Shown: positions 23,349 through 24,494 of the stretch, piece after piece
Position numbering within the stretch: the stretch's first letter is position 1
Layout of the letters: every line of letters starts with the position of its first letter
Origin: Marvinbryantia sp964455335
Lineage (GTDB): Bacteria > Bacillota > Clostridia > Lachnospirales > Lachnospiraceae
Assembly: GCA_964455335.1 (NCBI GenBank)
Contig: CAYVVW010000014.1
Coordinates: 1 to 24,494, forward strand
Reading direction: 5' to 3'
Length of the DNA: 24,494 bases
Made by a program: the position numbers and the translations under genes
Notes under the pieces: generated by a model
Databases searched by the model: none
What the model was told of the DNA's origin: nothing
Seen by the model: only the letters and a program-made list of their open reading frames with translations

Positions 23349-24186
23349 GTTCTCCTCCTTGCGCCTTTCTCCCCAAGGCCACGCGGTCCAGGCCGCTTAA
23401 GTCCTTTTGGATCTGCACCTCACAAAACCCGCCGCCGCAAAGCAGCCGCGCCACGTCCGCCCCCTGGTCGTGCCCGATCTCCAAAAGCAGCCACCCGTTC
23501 GGGCGCAAAAAACCGGCCGCCTCCCCGATGATCCTGCGGTAAAAGCAAAGCCCGTCCGCTCCGCCGTCCAAAGCCAGTCGCGGCTCGTGCGCGCGCACTT
23601 CTTGCATCAGGCTCCCGATTTCCCCTGTCGCGATGTAGGGCGGGTTGGACACGATGCAGTCAAACGTGCCCGGCACTTCCGCAAACAAGTCGCTTCTGAG
23701 AAACGTCACGTCCGCGCCTAAGTCTTTTGCGTTTTGTTTCGCGACCGCGAGCGCGTCCTCGGAAATGTCCGTGGCAAACGCCGCAATGTCTTTTCTTTTT
23801 TTTAAGCTGACGATGACGCACCCGGACCCCGTGCACAAATCCAGCACCCTATCCCCTTTTTGGACGCGCCGCGCGGCTTCCAATGCCAGCTGCTCCGTCT
23901 CCTGCCGCGGGATCAGCACCCGCGCGTCAACCGCGAACGGCAGCCCCAAAAACTCCTGCGTGCCCGTCAGGTATTGCGTCGGCACGCGCGTCGCCCGCGC
24001 TTGGATCAGATCCAGATATTTTTTTTCCACGTCAGGCGGGCACTCTGCCTCACTTTGCAGGAAATATTGCGCCCGATCCATCCTTGCCACGTGTTCCAGC
24101 AAAACCCAGGCATCCGACGCGGCTTGCGCAATCCGCGCCGCGCGCAAGGCGGCTTCCCCATGGCGCAACAGCGCGCGGAAAGTCAC
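23341..24186 (-). CDS. prmC: Release factor glutamine methyltransferase
   Basis: A protein of 281 residues that methylates the GGQ glutamine of release factors. Visible parts are an N-terminal helical domain (1-85), the segment VLIPRQETEQL at 90-100, the SAM-binding loop VLDLCTGSGCV at 114-124, and the catalytic NPPY at 181-184 (IVSNPPYIATGEI). The start is GTG at 24186, overlapping the upstream gene's stop as GTGA, with AAAGGGG 7 nt before it. It overlaps prfA by 8 nt at the other end, so the three genes look translationally coupled. Confidence 0.95.
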   Translation of the reverse strand: MTFRALLRHGEAALRAARIAQAASDAWVLLEHVARMDRAQYFLQSEAECPPDVEKKYLDLIQARATRVPTQYLTGTQEFLGLPFAVDARVLIPRQETEQLALEAARRVQKGDRVLDLCTGSGCVIVSLKKRKDIAAFATDISEDALAVAKQNAKDLGADVTFLRSDLFAEVPGTFDCIVSNPPYIATGEIGSLMQEVRAHEPRLALDGGADGLCFYRRIIGEAAGFLRPNGWLLLEIGHDQGADVARLLCGGGFCEVQIQKDLSGLDRVALGRKAQGGEHV

Positions 24187-24494
24187 CGGGGCACCCCTTT
24201 CGTCTCCTTTGCATCCCCTTTTTGCGCCCCCTTCGCGATGCGCTCCCCGCAGACGTAGGGCTGCTCCGAGAGCGCATAATGCGCGCCAAAATTTTCATTC
24301 AGAAACTTTTTCCAGTCAAAGACCGCCTCCACGGAAACCATGGCCACCTCCACCATGTCCGGGGTCGGCTCGCGCGTCGTCTGGTGCTGCAGGAGCATCC
24401 CAGGCCGGCTCAGCAGGTTGACCAGCTTGTTGTCCGTGCTCCCCGCCAAGCGGATAAACTCATAGGAAACCCCCGCAATCACCGGAATGAGCAA
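24183..24494 (-). CDS. DUF1385 family protein (C-terminal part, cut by window edge)
   Basis: The last 103 residues of a DUF1385 membrane protein; the N-terminal part lies beyond the right edge. The hydrophobic LLIPVIAGVSYEFIRLAG, then SRPGMLLQHQTTREP and the end of the domain (VEVAMVSVEAVF) are typical. The function is not established; the gene commonly sits beside rpmE and prmC-prfA in Clostridia. A Lys/Gly-rich tail follows the domain. Its stop overlaps the prmC start by 4 nt. Confidence 0.88.
   Translation of the reverse strand: MLIPVIAGVSYEFIRLAGSTDNKLVNLLSRPGMLLQHQTTREPTPDMVEVAMVSVEAVFDWKKFLNENFGAHYALSEQPYVCGERIAKGAQKGDAKETKGVPR

Overview
The window looks like chromosomal DNA of a fairly GC-rich member of the Clostridia, probably Lachnospiraceae-like. 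The evidence is the DUF5688 protein, the DUF1385-prmC-prfA gene order, the gatCAB amidotransferase, Clostridia-type AsnA and GDH, strong AGGAGG-type ribosome binding sites and sigma-A-type promoters. A run of ten Ns shows it is a draft assembly. Almost every gene is on the minus strand; only asnA is clearly on the plus strand.

Layout on the plus-strand coordinate. (a) 1-311 is the N-terminal receiver domain of a response regulator cut by the window edge. (b) 418-8674 is a minus-strand block of five tightly packed genes: a HerA/YjgR-like (DUF853) ATPase followed by jetA, jetB, jetC and jetD of a Wadjet anti-plasmid/anti-phage system (MukF-, MukE- and MukB-like SMC complex plus a Toprim nuclease). 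The jet genes overlap one another, and the ATPase stops 12 nt before jetA. (c) 8747-11626 is trkA-trkH potassium uptake with its own consensus promoter. (d) 11721-13037 is a lipoprotein of the polysaccharide-deacetylase fold whose metal site looks degenerate; its promoter abuts three tandem 26-bp repeats. (e) 13259-16657 is gatC-gatA-gatB (tRNA-dependent amidation), with an unusual gatC-gatA gap that contains an intrinsic-terminator-like hairpin and a tandem duplication resembling the gatA start region. Two related repeat elements flank gatC. (f) 17040-18050 is asnA on the plus strand, divergent from gatC, with a promoter and a strong terminator. (g) 18131-19465 is gdhA. (h) 19638-20718 is a tRNA-Arg(CCG) followed by a membrane-anchored SH3 protein, apparently from one tRNA-type promoter. 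(i) 20902-21783 is a DUF5688 protein with a TTG start and a long AT-rich leader holding eight 17-bp tandem repeats. (j) 22275-24494 is DUF1385-prmC-prfA, translation-termination functions.

Themes. The middle of the window groups ammonia and amide chemistry (GatCAB, AsnA, GDH). The left part is a genome-defence island built around an SMC-like DNA-loop-extruding machine. The most interesting candidate for something not yet described is the HerA-like ATPase apparently built into the Wadjet operon. After it come the repeat architecture around gatC/gatA, the repeats beside the lipoprotein promoter, and the 17-bp repeats in the DUF5688 leader. All family calls come from reading motifs in the sequence; no database search was possible.
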